Part shown: positions 11,238 to 11,507 of the stretch, piece after piece
Layout of the letters: each line of letters opens with the position of its first letter
Numbering within the stretch: position 1 is the stretch's first letter
Source of the DNA: CAYMUN01 sp964440265
GTDB lineage: Bacteria; Patescibacteriota; Saccharimonadia; Saccharimonadales; UBA4665
Assembly (NCBI GenBank): GCA_964440265.1
Contig: CAYTRU010000031.1
Location: 1-11,507 of the forward strand
Direction of reading: 5' to 3'
DNA length: 11,507 nucleotides
Position numbers and translations under genes: made by a program
The notes under the pieces: generated by a model
Databases searched by the model: none
Told to the model about the DNA's origin: nothing
What the model saw: only the letters and a program-made list of their open reading frames with translations

Positions 11238-11507
11238 TCAGATTTTACTAAATAAATCTTTCGTTTGGGCCGAGGCCACCTTTCGTTGATCTTCCTTATC
11301 ACGACTATACGGCGGTACCCAGAGGTAAAACTTACTGCCCCTCGAAAGCTCAGTGTCAAACCAAACCTCACCGGTGAGCCGGTCAGCCAGCTTACGGGCA
11401 ATAAACAAACCGAGGCCTGTGCCACCATGGACACGGGTCATATAATCCTCCGACTGAAAGAATTTTTCGAATATCTTTTTTTGGTCTGACTGAGCAATGC
11501 CAATACC
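11238..11507 (-). CDS. Sensor histidine kinase, C-terminal ATPase part (cut by the window edge)
   Basis: The frame is open from the right edge of the window (11507) to a TGA at 11240-11238, giving 89 residues of a HATPase domain. In order it shows G1 (GIGIAQSDQ), the F-box (KIFEKFFQSEDY), G2 (GGTGLGLFIARKLADRLTGEVWF, shown by HGGTGLGLFIA) and the final strand RGSKFYLWVP. This is typical of HPK1-type membrane kinases. The Met at 11441 lies inside the ATP lid and is not the true start. The dimerisation/His domain and sensor lie beyond the window. The last 17 residues are a polar Lys-rich tail. It converges with the seven-helix gene, with 6 bp between the stops. Confidence 0.92.
   Translation of the reverse strand, partial: GIGIAQSDQKKIFEKFFQSEDYMTRVHGGTGLGLFIARKLADRLTGEVWFDTELSRGSKFYLWVPPYSRDKEDQRKVASAQTKDLFSKI

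Noticed and set aside
11042..11434. 130-codon - strand ORF at the right end
   Set aside because: It lies in a different frame from the HATPase domain and is antisense to the seven-helix gene. The frame with G1, F and G2 boxes is the real one.
11439..11441. Met at 11441 as start of a 67-residue protein
   Set aside because: The frame stays open to the window edge and the upstream 22 codons encode the G1 and F boxes of the same HATPase domain.
1..11507. UGA recoding, CRISPR, tRNA genes, insertion sequences or phage genes
   Set aside because: TGA acts as a stop in several genes. No regularly spaced direct repeats, cloverleaf-like segments, terminal inverted repeats or transposase/integrase motifs were seen.

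Overview
The window looks like ordinary chromosome from a compact, gene-dense bacterium with the standard genetic code; TGA is used as a stop, for example at the ends of the L,D-transpeptidase and the second histidine kinase. My best guess is a member of the Patescibacteria/CPR, most likely Saccharibacteria (TM7). The reasons are very short intergenic gaps, a single-domain riboflavin kinase instead of bifunctional RibF, a membrane-anchored YkuD L,D-transpeptidase behind a peptidoglycan-binding-like region, a VUT-family scavenging transporter, and several starts with no Shine-Dalgarno sequence that sit exactly one -10 distance from a promoter. This is an inference from gene content. No marker in the window settles the phylum.

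Layout. Bases 1-713 (+) hold the tail of an unknown gene, then trmD. Bases 770-2838 (-) hold, in transcription order, an OmpR/PhoB response regulator, a soluble histidine kinase with no sensor domain, and, behind its own promoter, a Pro/Ser-rich single-pass membrane protein. Bases 3040-4337 (-) hold an ExoD-family membrane protein and then a Mn-type superoxide dismutase with its own promoter. Bases 4411-4794 (+) hold a stand-alone riboflavin kinase whose 3' end overlaps that of a glutamate dehydrogenase (4765-5973, -) by 30 bp. The dehydrogenase is divergent from a membrane-anchored alpha/beta hydrolase (6106-7242, +), and their promoters stand back to back. Bases 7243-8635 (+) hold a long 5' leader, a VUT-family transporter and, overlapping it by one base, a DHFR/RibD-C-like reductase. 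Bases 8742-10490 (+) hold the L,D-transpeptidase and 10545-11231 (+) a seven-helix membrane protein of unknown function. Converging on that gene at the right edge is the C-terminal part of a second histidine kinase (11238-11507, -), cut by the window end.

The genes do not form one pathway. The themes are tRNA modification and cofactor salvage (TrmD, riboflavin kinase, VUT transporter, reductase), envelope functions (L,D-transpeptidase, Pro-rich anchor, ExoD-like, anchored hydrolase), oxidative stress (SOD), nitrogen/carbon metabolism (GDH) and signalling (one complete and one partial two-component system).

I found no mobile element, CRISPR array, tRNA, rRNA or phage gene, and no gene-free stretch longer than about 215 bases. 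The most unusual signals are regulatory. A roughly 140-nt leader precedes the VUT transporter and contains two overlapping tiny ORFs, a hairpin and a 14-bp tandem repeat. Three genes have promoters placed for leaderless transcripts. TrmD appears to carry Glu where the catalytic general base is normally Asp169.
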